From Chloroflexota bacterium (GTDB taxonomy: Bacteria > Chloroflexota > Limnocylindria > Limnocylindrales > CSP1-4): DNA of 25,046 bases. Positions within the stretch are counted from its first letter, which is position 1. Every line of letters begins with the position of its first letter. Positions 14,497-21,900 of this stretch are shown here, piece after piece. Location of the stretch: positions 1-25,046 of the forward strand of contig JAJYJR010000018.1 of NCBI GenBank assembly GCA_021789355.1, given 5' to 3'. A program made the position numbers and the translations under genes. The notes below the pieces were generated by a model. That model worked only from the letters and a program-made list of their open reading frames with translations, did not search any database and was not told the DNA's origin.

Positions 14497-15210
14497 ATGC
14501 TTGGTGATCGATTCGGGAATCCGCCATCTGCTCTCTATCAGGAGCGCCAACCCCGGTGGGGAACCTCGGCCGAATCCGGCTTCCTGACCGCCGCGTACGG
14601 CTGGATGTTCCTGGCCCTGCTCACCAGCGCCCTGACGGCCCTGGTGACCCTCGTCATGCCGGGTGCGCTGGACTTCGTCGCGAACAACGGGCTCCTCTTC
14701 GTCGTGGCGGAGCTCGGCCTGGTCGTCCTCCTCAGCGCAGGTATCAACCGTATCGGTACGGCCATGGCGGCGATCATGCTGTTCGTGTTCGCGGCGTTGA
14801 CGGGCACCACGCTGGCGATGCTGCTGGCCGTCTTCACGGCCGAGTCGGTCATTGCCTCCTTCGTGGGCGCGGCAGCCATCTTCGGTGTCGCCGCCCTGTA
14901 CGGGGTCACCACGGGACGCGACCTGACAGGCCTCGGAGGGATCCTGTTCGCGGGACTGATCGGGATCGTCATTGCCTCGATCGCCAACCTCTTCGTCGGC
15001 GGAGACCAGCTGAGCTGGATCATCGGCGTGATCGGCGTGCTGCTGTTCACCGGGCTCACGGCCTATGACGTCCAGCGTTTCAATGCGGGCCGGGTCGCCG
15101 GCGTCGCGAACCGCGAGAACGCCGCCGTGTTCGCCGCGCTCTCGCTGTACCTCGACTTCATCAACCTCTTCGAGATGCTGCTGCGGCTCACGGGGTCGAG
15201 GCGTCGCTGA
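14497..15210 (+). CDS. Bax inhibitor-1/YccA family membrane protein
   Basis: 237 aa from ATG 14497, preceded by GGAGG at 14483. The frame upstream of this ATG crosses the regulatory element and is not coding. Seven predicted helices follow a polar N-terminus (YQERQPRWGTSAESGFLTAAYGWM read in parts). Typical BI-1 features are the start of TM1 'AYGWMFLALLTSALTALV', an internal 'VTTGRDLTGLGGILFAGLIGIV', and the terminal 'LTAYDVQRFN', followed by a last hydrophobic segment 'ALSLYLDFINLFEMLLRLTG'. Bacterial relatives such as YetJ act as pH-sensitive calcium leak channels, and YccA binds and restrains FtsH in E. coli. The nearby ftsH gene sharing the same upstream element makes a functional link with FtsH plausible (inference). 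Confidence 0.92.
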   Translation: MLGDRFGNPPSALYQERQPRWGTSAESGFLTAAYGWMFLALLTSALTALVTLVMPGALDFVANNGLLFVVAELGLVVLLSAGINRIGTAMAAIMLFVFAALTGTTLAMLLAVFTAESVIASFVGAAAIFGVAALYGVTTGRDLTGLGGILFAGLIGIVIASIANLFVGGDQLSWIIGVIGVLLFTGLTAYDVQRFNAGRVAGVANRENAAVFAALSLYLDFINLFEMLLRLTGSRRR

Positions 15211-15338
15211 GGTCCGCGGGCGGGACCGGCGGGGGCAGCAACCGGCGCCGTGTCGCCTCGAACGCGAGCATCGGCTCTGGCGCCGTCAATATCCGCGGAG
15301 TTCCCCAGGGCGATGACTTTCAGCAAGCGCTGAATCGG

Positions 15339-15380
15339 CCGGATCGGATGAGGCGGAGTCATCCGTCTGGGCGAGACGCT
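15339..15380 (+). promoter_or_regulatory. Shared composite element, copy 5 (EAL gene)
   Basis: CCGGATC, GGATGA, 7 bases, TCATCCG, 3 bases, GG, 3 bases, AGACGCT. The palindrome is perfect here. GAATC precedes it at 15332. It ends only 10 bp before the annotated ATG of the EAL gene, leaving no room for a ribosome binding site. Confidence 0.75.
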
Positions 15381-15390
15381 GACGACCATC

Positions 15391-17814
15391 ATGAGCGAAA
15401 CGAATGCGGCGGCCGTCCCGCCGGGTGACGAACCAGAAGTCATGTCCCCTCGGGCGACCCTCGAGGAAGGCCTTGAACGGATGCCCCTCGGGTTCTTCAC
15501 CCTTGACCAGGGGGGGCGCGTCGAGTTTGCGAACGCGGCGGCCCTTGCACTGGCCGCCGGTCTGACGCTCAGGGCAGCTCGCGGTCGGCGGCTTCGCGAC
15601 CTGTTCCCCGAGATGAGTCCGGCGAGTCTGGATGCCGCCTTCTCGGCCATCTCGTCGGGACACATCGTCGAATCCGAGATGTACTTCACTCCGGAAGACC
15701 GATGGGTCAGCGTCCTCGGCTGCCCGACGTCGACGGGGGCGGCCGTCTTCGTGCGCGACATCACCGACCAGCATCGCGCGCAGCAGCAGGCCATGGAGCT
15801 GGGGGCGCTCGTGCGGGGCTCGCTCGACGCGATCATGGACCCCTTCGCAATCAGCCGTCCCCTCCGTGACGCCGAAGGGCAGATCGTCGATTACGATCTG
15901 GAGTACCTGAACAGATCCGCCCGCGGATGGGCCGGCCTGGACGACACGGAGCTCTCGGGCCGACGGTGCCTCGAACTGCTGCCCGCCTTGCAGTCGACGG
16001 GCCTCTTCGATGCGTTTCGCCGCGTGGCGGAGACCGGCGAGCCTCTTCAGCTGACGGCCTTCCCGTACTCGGACCGAGCCGCGGGCGAGCACAGCATCTC
16101 TGGGGTATTCGATCTGCAGTCCCTGCGATTCGGTGATCGCCAGCTCACGATCTGGCGCGACGTGACCGAGCGCGAACGCTCGCGTGCCGAACGCGAGCGG
16201 CTGGCGAGCGCCGTGGACCAGACACCGGATGCCGTGGCGATCACAGGCCCCGAGGGCATCCTCGTGTACGTCAACCGCGCATTCGCGGTGCTGCTCGGCG
16301 AGGACGCCGGTGCACTCGTTGGACGGCGCGCCGCCGAGATCGCCCCACGCGTCATCGGCCGCGCCGCGCTTGAGGAACTCGCCCGCGAGGTGCGCGGCGG
16401 GCCCTGGCTGACGGAAGTCGACGTTGCCACACCGGACGGAGCGCGCCGCCGACTTCTTACCACCGTCGCCCCGATGCGCGATCCCGACGGCTCGCTCACG
16501 GCCTATCTGACCGTGTGCCGCGACGTCACCGAGCTGCGGGCAGCCCAGGCGCGGCTCGCGCACGACGCACAGGTTCGGGCCGTTCTCATCGAGACGGTCA
16601 CGAGCATCGGGCCCGATAGTTCGTTGCGCGAGGCCGCGCAGCGTGTCTGCGAGGCCCTCGTCACACTGCCCGGCATCGACGGAGCGGCCGTGGAGGCGTT
16701 CGTCGGCGAGACGGACGTCGAGGTGATTGCGCGAACCGCTCCGCCAATGCGTCATCCGAGCATCCCCGGCGAGCGCATCGAGCCCGAGCGTGCGCGCTAT
16801 CTGCGCGAGCGCGCCGGGCATGGGGCGTGGGCGGAATCCTGGGAGCCCGGAGCGCCGCGGCACGGCCGGACGCCACGAGGTCGCGAGGGCCTTCGCGCGG
16901 CGGCCTACGGCCCGATCGTCCACGACCATCATGTGGACGGCATCCTCAACATCACCACGGCGGATCCCGAGTTCGCCCGCGCCCTCCTCGACGCGATGCC
17001 CGATGTGCTGGCCCTCACCGCGACCACGAGCGCGCTGCTCGCCGAGCGGCTGCACGCGTACCGACGCGGGATCGACGTCCGCGAGCGGATCGAGCAACTT
17101 CTCGCGAGCCGTGCGTTCCATCCCGTGTTCCAGGTCATCGTGGACCTGGGAACACGGGAGGCCGTCGGCTACGAAGCGCTGACGCGCTTCGACTCCGGTG
17201 ACCGGCCCGATCTCGTGTTCGCCGACGCCTGGTCGGTCGGGCTGGGCGCCGAGCTCGAGCTGGCCACCGTCGAGCGTGCGGTCAACGCTGCCCGCTCGGC
17301 GCTGCCGCCCGGCCTCTGGATCGACATCAACGTGTCACCGCGCCTGCTAGTGGAGCTCCCCGGGTTGGGCGAGGTGCTGTCCGAGGCGGGACGGCCCGTC
17401 GTGGTCGAGATCACCGAGCACGAGGCAGTGGGCGACTATAGGGCGGTCCGAAAGGCGGTGCGCGGGCTCGGGCGCGACGTGCGTCTGGCGGTCGACGACG
17501 CGGGCGCCGGCGTCGCGAACTTCGGCCACATCATCGAGCTCAAGCCGGACCTCGTGAAGCTCGACATGAGCCTCGTGCGGCGCGTCAACGCCCACCTCGG
17601 GCGCCAGGCCCTCGTGATCGCGATGCGCCACTTCGCGCGGAGCGCGGGGTGCCGGCTGGTGGCCGAGGGAGTGGAGACCGAACTCGAGGCGGCCACGCTC
17701 GAGAAGCTCGGCGTGGAGTTTGGCCAGGGGTTCCTGTTCGGGCGACCCGGGCCAATGTCGGTGGACGTGCGCAAGCGAAGGCGCATTGCCCCCGGGCGGG
17801 GTACCGAAGCGTGA
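15391..17814 (+). CDS. PAS-PAS-PAS-GAF-EAL protein (probable c-di-GMP phosphodiesterase)
   Basis: 807 aa, soluble, no membrane segment. Order: PAS 1 (about 25-130, ending FVRDITDQHRAQQQ), PAS 2 (about 135-260, ending IWRDVTERERSR), PAS 3 (about 265-390, ending VCRDVTELRAAQ), a GAF-like domain (about 395-540) and an EAL domain (about 565-795). EAL catalytic positions are kept: YEALTRF (594), INVSP, VEITEHE, VDDAGAG, KLDMS, AEGVETE and GQGFLFG. There is no GGDEF domain. It therefore probably hydrolyses c-di-GMP in response to a small ligand, light or redox signal. ATG 15391 has no ribosome binding site and lies 10 bp after the shared element; the in-frame ATG at 15442 (MSPRATLEEG) keeps all domains and may be the real start. 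Confidence 0.93.
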   Translation: MSETNAAAVPPGDEPEVMSPRATLEEGLERMPLGFFTLDQGGRVEFANAAALALAAGLTLRAARGRRLRDLFPEMSPASLDAAFSAISSGHIVESEMYFTPEDRWVSVLGCPTSTGAAVFVRDITDQHRAQQQAMELGALVRGSLDAIMDPFAISRPLRDAEGQIVDYDLEYLNRSARGWAGLDDTELSGRRCLELLPALQSTGLFDAFRRVAETGEPLQLTAFPYSDRAAGEHSISGVFDLQSLRFGDRQLTIWRDVTERERSRAERERLASAVDQTPDAVAITGPEGILVYVNRAFAVLLGEDAGALVGRRAAEIAPRVIGRAALEELAREVRGGPWLTEVDVATPDGARRRLLTTVAPMRDPDGSLTAYLTVCRDVTELRAAQARLAHDAQVRAVLIETVTSIGPDSSLREAAQRVCEALVTLPGIDGAAVEAFVGETDVEVIARTAPPMRHPSIPGERIEPERARYLRERAGHGAWAESWEPGAPRHGRTPRGREGLRAAAYGPIVHDHHVDGILNITTADPEFARALLDAMPDVLALTATTSALLAERLHAYRRGIDVRERIEQLLASRAFHPVFQVIVDLGTREAVGYEALTRFDSGDRPDLVFADAWSVGLGAELELATVERAVNAARSALPPGLWIDINVSPRLLVELPGLGEVLSEAGRPVVVEITEHEAVGDYRAVRKAVRGLGRDVRLAVDDAGAGVANFGHIIELKPDLVKLDMSLVRRVNAHLGRQALVIAMRHFARSAGCRLVAEGVETELEAATLEKLGVEFGQGFLFGRPGPMSVDVRKRRRIAPGRGTEA

Positions 17815-17862
17815 CTGGATCAGCGTCGTGACGGGCGTGGGCACAGCGCCGACGGCGCGTCG

Positions 17863-17893
17863 GGGCTGGGCGGCTCAGGGCGCCGCCCAGCCC
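17863..17893 (+). terminator. Hairpin after the EAL gene
   Basis: Perfect 11-bp arms (GGGCTGGGCGG and its complement) around a 9-nt loop, 48 bp after the stop codon. There is no T-run, so termination strength is uncertain; it could equally serve the minus strand. Confidence 0.5.
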
Positions 17894-18059
17894 GCTCTGC
17901 CTCGCGACGAGGCGGAGACGGGCCTCGACGCGTCCATCCACCCCGAAGAGGCGTATCTCACAGGAGCGATCTGAGCAAGCCGACCGGACGCGGTTCCGGT
18001 CGCACGCTTGATCGACCGACGAGCGGCGATCGACAAGGCGGCCACTGTGTCAGGGCACC

Positions 18060-18124
18060 GCATACCACGCGAGCGCATCAGGCACTTTGCTTCGTGTGCC
18101 CCCGAGTCCGTCCGGGGGCGCCAG
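18060..18124 (-). repeat. 65-bp repeat, copy A: remnant of a serine-recombinase 3' end
   Basis: Matches 20115-20179 at 55 of 65 positions with no gaps. On the minus strand it still reads LAPPDGLGGTRSKVPDALAW, then YA and soon a stop, the counterpart of LAPPGGRGGARGKVRDLLAW in the recombinase fragment. No further recombinase coding sequence was seen on either side. Both copies contain the stem GCCCCCG / CGGGGGC. Confidence 0.75.
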
Positions 18125-18344
18125 CCCACCCGAATCAACCGACCATCGGCGGCGCAATCCAGCTGCCGCCAAGCCGGCTGCGCCGGACGGGCGCGTCACA
18201 GGATCCTCACGCGGGGACCAGTGGGGGCGACCGGCGGCGACCCCTGTGAGCGACCGCTACCGAGCCCGCGCCGATGAGGTGCGCAGGCAGTGCTTCGTGG
18301 ACGCGGTGGACCACGGGTGCAGGAACTCGTCCACCTGCCAGGCG

Positions 18345-19925
18345 TTACAACCGCGCCCTCGCCGTCCCGGTCAGGACGTCCATGCCCTGCCGATAGATCG
18401 CGGCCCGCGGGATGTCCGCCTTGGCGAGACGGTCCAGAACAGGCCGCACTGCGGCATACGCGTCCTCGGCGGTCGCCAGGAAGGCGGCGGCCCCATCGCG
18501 ATCGCCGTCGCCCTGCAGCATGAGGAGCTTCGCCGCGAGAGCGGCGATCCCCTCGCGCATCCCGACCGGGTCCACGCGGAAGGTGCCGGTCGAGGCGTCG
18601 CGCGAGACGACGCCGCGGTGCGCAAGGTCGGCGTACTGCGCGAGACGGCTGCGCGCATAGGTGTGCGACAGCCCCAACAGGGCGGCGCCAAGAACGGCCA
18701 CGGGGAAGGTGATGACGCTGTCGAGCATGTCGGCATCGACAGGCTCACCCATCGCCTGCAGCGTCCCGATGAGGTGGAGGCCCAGGGCGTCTGCCTTGGC
18801 CTCCTCGATGGCCGACTGGTGCGCTTCCAGCGCCTCCCGCACCGTGCCCTGCCCGTCGAGCGTGTGCTTGACGCCCAGGCCGTGCGCCACCTCGTGGAAG
18901 AGGACCAGCTGGAAGTACGCCTCGAAGGTGTAGCGCGCCCGCTGGTCGGGCGCGCACACGAGGTCGGCCATGAAGCGGTTGCGCCTCTCGAACGCGGCCC
19001 GCATCACGTTCCTGAGCTGCAGGCGCCGCGTCCCCCTGGCGAGCTGGACCTCCTCGTCGGCGGGGAGGTTGATCGCTGCAGGTGTGTCCGCACGCGCATC
19101 GCCGGCCAGGAAGACGGCGTCGTAGGCATTCAGATCCGAGTCGCTGCCGGGCATCTGCTGCTTGTACACGTCGGGCACGGGGAGCCGGCGCTGCAGCTCG
19201 GGCAGGAGCGCCGCGAGCCGATTCAGCCGCGTGCTCCACCCACGGTCCTTCAGCAGCACGATGCCCTCGTGGGCGGCCTTGACACCGAAGCGCGCGTCCT
19301 CGTACTGCTCGATGGGACCGATGATGATGTCGATCCCGTTCTCCTTCATGTCGAGCCAGGCGAGATCGCTCGCCCGGTAGTCATCGTCGAGGAGGGCGGC
19401 GGCGCGCAACTCCAGGTACCGGCGCAGGCCCGGATCCTCCGCCAGCTCGGCGGCCTGCCGCAGCTTCTCCGCGGCGCGTCCGAGCGGCGCGGCGAAGGCG
19501 ACGTGATAGGGGACCGCGACGAGCGCGCCGTGGGCGTCGCGGCGGACGAGCGTGTACGGGCTGCGGAGCGCGGCCGCCCGCTCGGGCGAGACTGCGCAGG
19601 CCGCCTCGAACTCCTCCTTGGTCATGTCGGAGGGATAGAACCCCGCCCCGGCAGGCTTCGGGCCGAACCCCGCGATGAAGGGGACGTTGTCGTCGCGCCG
19701 GTCCCAGGGGCCGTAGTGGATCTCGGCCAGGCGGCGCTGCTCGGGATCGGCGATCGAGGCCAGGAGCGCATCCCGGTCCCCGTACGCCTCCTGCCAGAAG
19801 ATCGCGTCCATCTCCCGTGCGGCGTCCATGAGGAGCAGCAGCATGGCCTGCTCCTGCGGCGTGAGCTGCGCATACAGCTCGGAGGTGAGGGGGACCTCGA
19901 CGTAGGCGGACAGGGGGACGGGCAT
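18345..19925 (-). CDS. M49-family (dipeptidyl-peptidase III-like) zinc peptidase
   Basis: 526 aa from ATG 19925 (MPVPLSAYVEVPLTSELYAQ), with GAGGTC upstream; no signal peptide, so cytoplasmic. The zinc site is HEVAH (344-348) followed by EEAKAD (374-379), giving ligands H344 and H348 plus a glutamate of the second motif. M49 enzymes classically have the hexapeptide HEXXGH. The pentapeptide HEXXH with EExKAD is the form known from Caldithrix abyssi DPP III and Nudix-linked relatives. NLPADEEVQLARGTRRLQLRNVM (read in parts) and FGVKAAHEGIVLLKD are further family blocks. It would remove dipeptides from short peptides, or may be an altered-specificity relative. It stands alone between two 65-bp repeats. 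Confidence 0.88.
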   Translation of the reverse strand: MPVPLSAYVEVPLTSELYAQLTPQEQAMLLLLMDAAREMDAIFWQEAYGDRDALLASIADPEQRRLAEIHYGPWDRRDDNVPFIAGFGPKPAGAGFYPSDMTKEEFEAACAVSPERAAALRSPYTLVRRDAHGALVAVPYHVAFAAPLGRAAEKLRQAAELAEDPGLRRYLELRAAALLDDDYRASDLAWLDMKENGIDIIIGPIEQYEDARFGVKAAHEGIVLLKDRGWSTRLNRLAALLPELQRRLPVPDVYKQQMPGSDSDLNAYDAVFLAGDARADTPAAINLPADEEVQLARGTRRLQLRNVMRAAFERRNRFMADLVCAPDQRARYTFEAYFQLVLFHEVAHGLGVKHTLDGQGTVREALEAHQSAIEEAKADALGLHLIGTLQAMGEPVDADMLDSVITFPVAVLGAALLGLSHTYARSRLAQYADLAHRGVVSRDASTGTFRVDPVGMREGIAALAAKLLMLQGDGDRDGAAAFLATAEDAYAAVRPVLDRLAKADIPRAAIYRQGMDVLTGTARARL

Positions 19926-20053
19926 CGGTCTGACCTCGTGTGCGCGGGGACGGGCGAACACGGTTGTCGCGGGGACGCGGGGTGCGCGGTGTGACACCGG
20001 CCGGGCGAGCATGCCGCGTCCCCGGGCGGGCGTCAAGGAGTCCGTCGCTCGGG

Positions 20054-20764
20054 TCACGCCTCGACGCCGGTTCGTGCCTTGGGCTCCCGGGCAGCCGCCG
20101 TCGGTCGTGCGCTGGCATACCACGCGAGCAGGTCGCGCACTTTGCCTCGTGCGCCCCCGCGTCCACCCGGGGGCGCCAGAAGCAGACTGTCCGCGGCCGC
20201 GAAGAACGGCCGCGCGGCCGGGACCGGCTCGATCTCGTACTCGCCGTCCTCGGTCACCTTGATCCGCTCGATCAGCATCCCGATGAGCTCACGAAGCTGG
20301 ACGGGGCTGGCCTTGTCGATGGCGGCGCGGAGCGACTCGACGACAGTAGCCACGGCGTCGAACGTGACGACCTTGTCGGGCTCGGGCAGCAGGACGAGCT
20401 CCGCCTTGGTCTCCTGCATCTTCGCCCGGTACTCGGGCGCCTCGATGTCGCCCCACTCGAACTGCTGCCTCAGGCGGTCGAGGCGCAGCTCCAGGCGGGA
20501 GCGCAGCTCGTCCGAGGCGCCGCGGGACGGGAGCGCCAGGCGGCGGCGTAGCTCGTTCCGGCTCGCCTCGATGATCGACGCCGGCAGGATGATGCGGCGC
20601 AGGCGGGCGAGGACGATCTGGTCCGCGTCCTTCGTGGCGATCGCCTGCCGCCCGCAGTCGCGGCAGAGGTAGTACATCCACTCGTTCCCACGCGACGATC
20701 GGGTCTGGCCGTGGAAGCGGCGCCCGCAGGCGCACTCGAGGATACCGGTAAGAGCTTCGGCCAT
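20054..20764 (-). pseudogene. Large serine recombinase, C-terminal fragment
   Basis: 236 codons from ATG 20764. It begins with the recombinase zinc ribbon (GILECACGRRFHG, then YYLCRDCGRQ), continues with a long charged coiled-coil-like helical stretch (ELRSRLELRLDRLRQQFEWG, then EYRAKMQETKAELVLL), and ends in KVRDLLAWYASARP. This matches the C-terminal half of large serine integrases and transposon recombinases. The N-terminal resolvase catalytic domain with the nucleophilic serine and the following Recombinase domain are missing: upstream sequence turns into the divergent lipoprotein gene. An alternative frame start at 21079 only adds Arg-rich shadow sequence. On its own it cannot catalyse recombination. 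Confidence 0.8.
20115..20179 (-). repeat. 65-bp repeat, copy B: inside the recombinase fragment 3' end
   Basis: Direct-repeat partner of 18060-18124, same orientation, 2055 bp apart, flanking the M49 gene. It encodes the near-terminal LAPPGGRGGARGKVRDLLAW and contains the perfect inverted repeat GCGCCCCC / GGGGGCGC. Confidence 0.75.
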
Positions 20765-20877
20765 TGCCGACGTTTCCGTGCCCGTCCCGGGACGCCGGGT
20801 CGTCCGGCGGCATCTGTGTGGTGGCGGGAGGCACACGTGGCGGTTGCCTCCGCCGGCGGAGCGAGGCAGGCGAGAGC

Positions 20878-21900
20878 GTGACGTCGAGAAGCGCGTGCGT
20901 GCTGAGCCGGCGACCCGGGTCTCTGGGGCGCCTCCGGCCGCTGCTCGTTCTCGGCTCGCTGGCTGCTGCGGTCCTGCTCGGGTGTGCGACGAGCGTGCGC
21001 CCGGCCGACGGCGGATCGTCGGCCGTTCAGCCGACCGAACCCGCCGCATCCGTCTCGCCGTCCGCCGCTCCGACGCCACCGCCGGCCGTCACGACCCAGC
21101 CGAGCGAGTCGCCGATCCCGTCTCCGACCGGGTCCGCGGCACCCTACGCCGGCCTGCCGGCAGTGCCTGCCGCGCTGCGCGTCGACCGGTTCGCCCAGGT
21201 GGTGACGAACGATCTCGCGGTCAGGTCCCGGCCATCGGTGGGGAGCGACTCGGTGATACTGGACCACCACCTCGGGGTCGGCGACCGGCTCTTCCTCGGG
21301 GCCGGTCCCATCCAGGCGTCGGGGTACACGTGGTACGCCGCGCAGGCGGTCGGGCCGTATCGGGACGAGCCCTTCGGATGGGTCGCCTCCGCGAGCCGCG
21401 GCGGGGAGCCTTGGCTGGTCGGCCTCGACCTCGCCTGCCCGTCGCCCCCGGTCACGATCGAGCAGCTCGCCGCCATGTTCGACCTCGAGCGAGTCGCCTG
21501 TTTCGGCGACACCTCGCTGTCGTTCGAGGCGTACGCGTGGAGCATGCTGCTGGCGGACCTGCCAATGGGCTGGTGGGGCACACCAGCTTGGTTGAATCCG
21601 CTCGTGCACACCCGGTTCGTCGAAGGCGGGTTCGGGCACCAGATGGCGGTCGTCTACGACCCACGGGCGAACATCGCGGAGACGGCGGACGAGTACGTCG
21701 GCGATTACCCTCCGGGCAACGGCATCCGCTACCGGATCACCGGGCACTTCGATGACCCCGGCTCCGCCTCGTGCCGTGGAGGCGGGACCGACCCCGTCAC
21801 AGGGAGCAGATACGAGAACCCCCCGGAGTTGATGCGGCTGCTCTGCCGTGCGGAGTTCGTGGTTACGGCGCGTGAGCGGCTCGGGGGTGACTCGACATGA
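20878..21900 (+). CDS. Lipoprotein with SH3-like domain and a C-terminal GHFDDP-type domain
   Basis: 340 aa from GTG 20878; the longer frame from 20764 is shadow of the recombinase region. It has a twin-Arg-containing basic n-region, a hydrophobic segment and a lipobox VLLGC (Cys 36), so it should be a surface-anchored lipoprotein. A Ser/Pro/Ala-rich linker follows (about 40-90). Then comes a bacterial SH3-like segment (VVTNDLAVRSRPSVGSDSVI, then TWYAAQAVG and GWVAS), which in the family binds cell-wall or protein ligands. The C-terminal part has spaced cysteines and the motif RITGHFDDPGSASC, then LCRAEFVVTA. I believe this domain recurs in Chloroflexota lipoproteins, but I cannot name it. 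The stop overlaps the next start (ATGA), so the two lipoproteins are co-translated. Confidence 0.82.
   Translation: MTSRSACVLSRRPGSLGRLRPLLVLGSLAAAVLLGCATSVRPADGGSSAVQPTEPAASVSPSAAPTPPPAVTTQPSESPIPSPTGSAAPYAGLPAVPAALRVDRFAQVVTNDLAVRSRPSVGSDSVILDHHLGVGDRLFLGAGPIQASGYTWYAAQAVGPYRDEPFGWVASASRGGEPWLVGLDLACPSPPVTIEQLAAMFDLERVACFGDTSLSFEAYAWSMLLADLPMGWWGTPAWLNPLVHTRFVEGGFGHQMAVVYDPRANIAETADEYVGDYPPGNGIRYRITGHFDDPGSASCRGGGTDPVTGSRYENPPELMRLLCRAEFVVTARERLGGDST

Larger units (their letters stand above)
17815..18344. other. 530-bp gene-free stretch between convergent genes
   Basis: No convincing gene. Both neighbours end here. It contains a hairpin after the EAL gene and, at 18060-18124, the degenerate copy of a serine-recombinase 3' end; both are listed separately. 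The frames present (for example minus strand from 18138) are shadows or remnants. Confidence 0.6.

Noticed and set aside
18087..19994. 635-codon plus-strand frame opposite the M49 gene
   Set aside because: Shadow of the peptidase gene; Arg/His/Gly-rich and without motifs.
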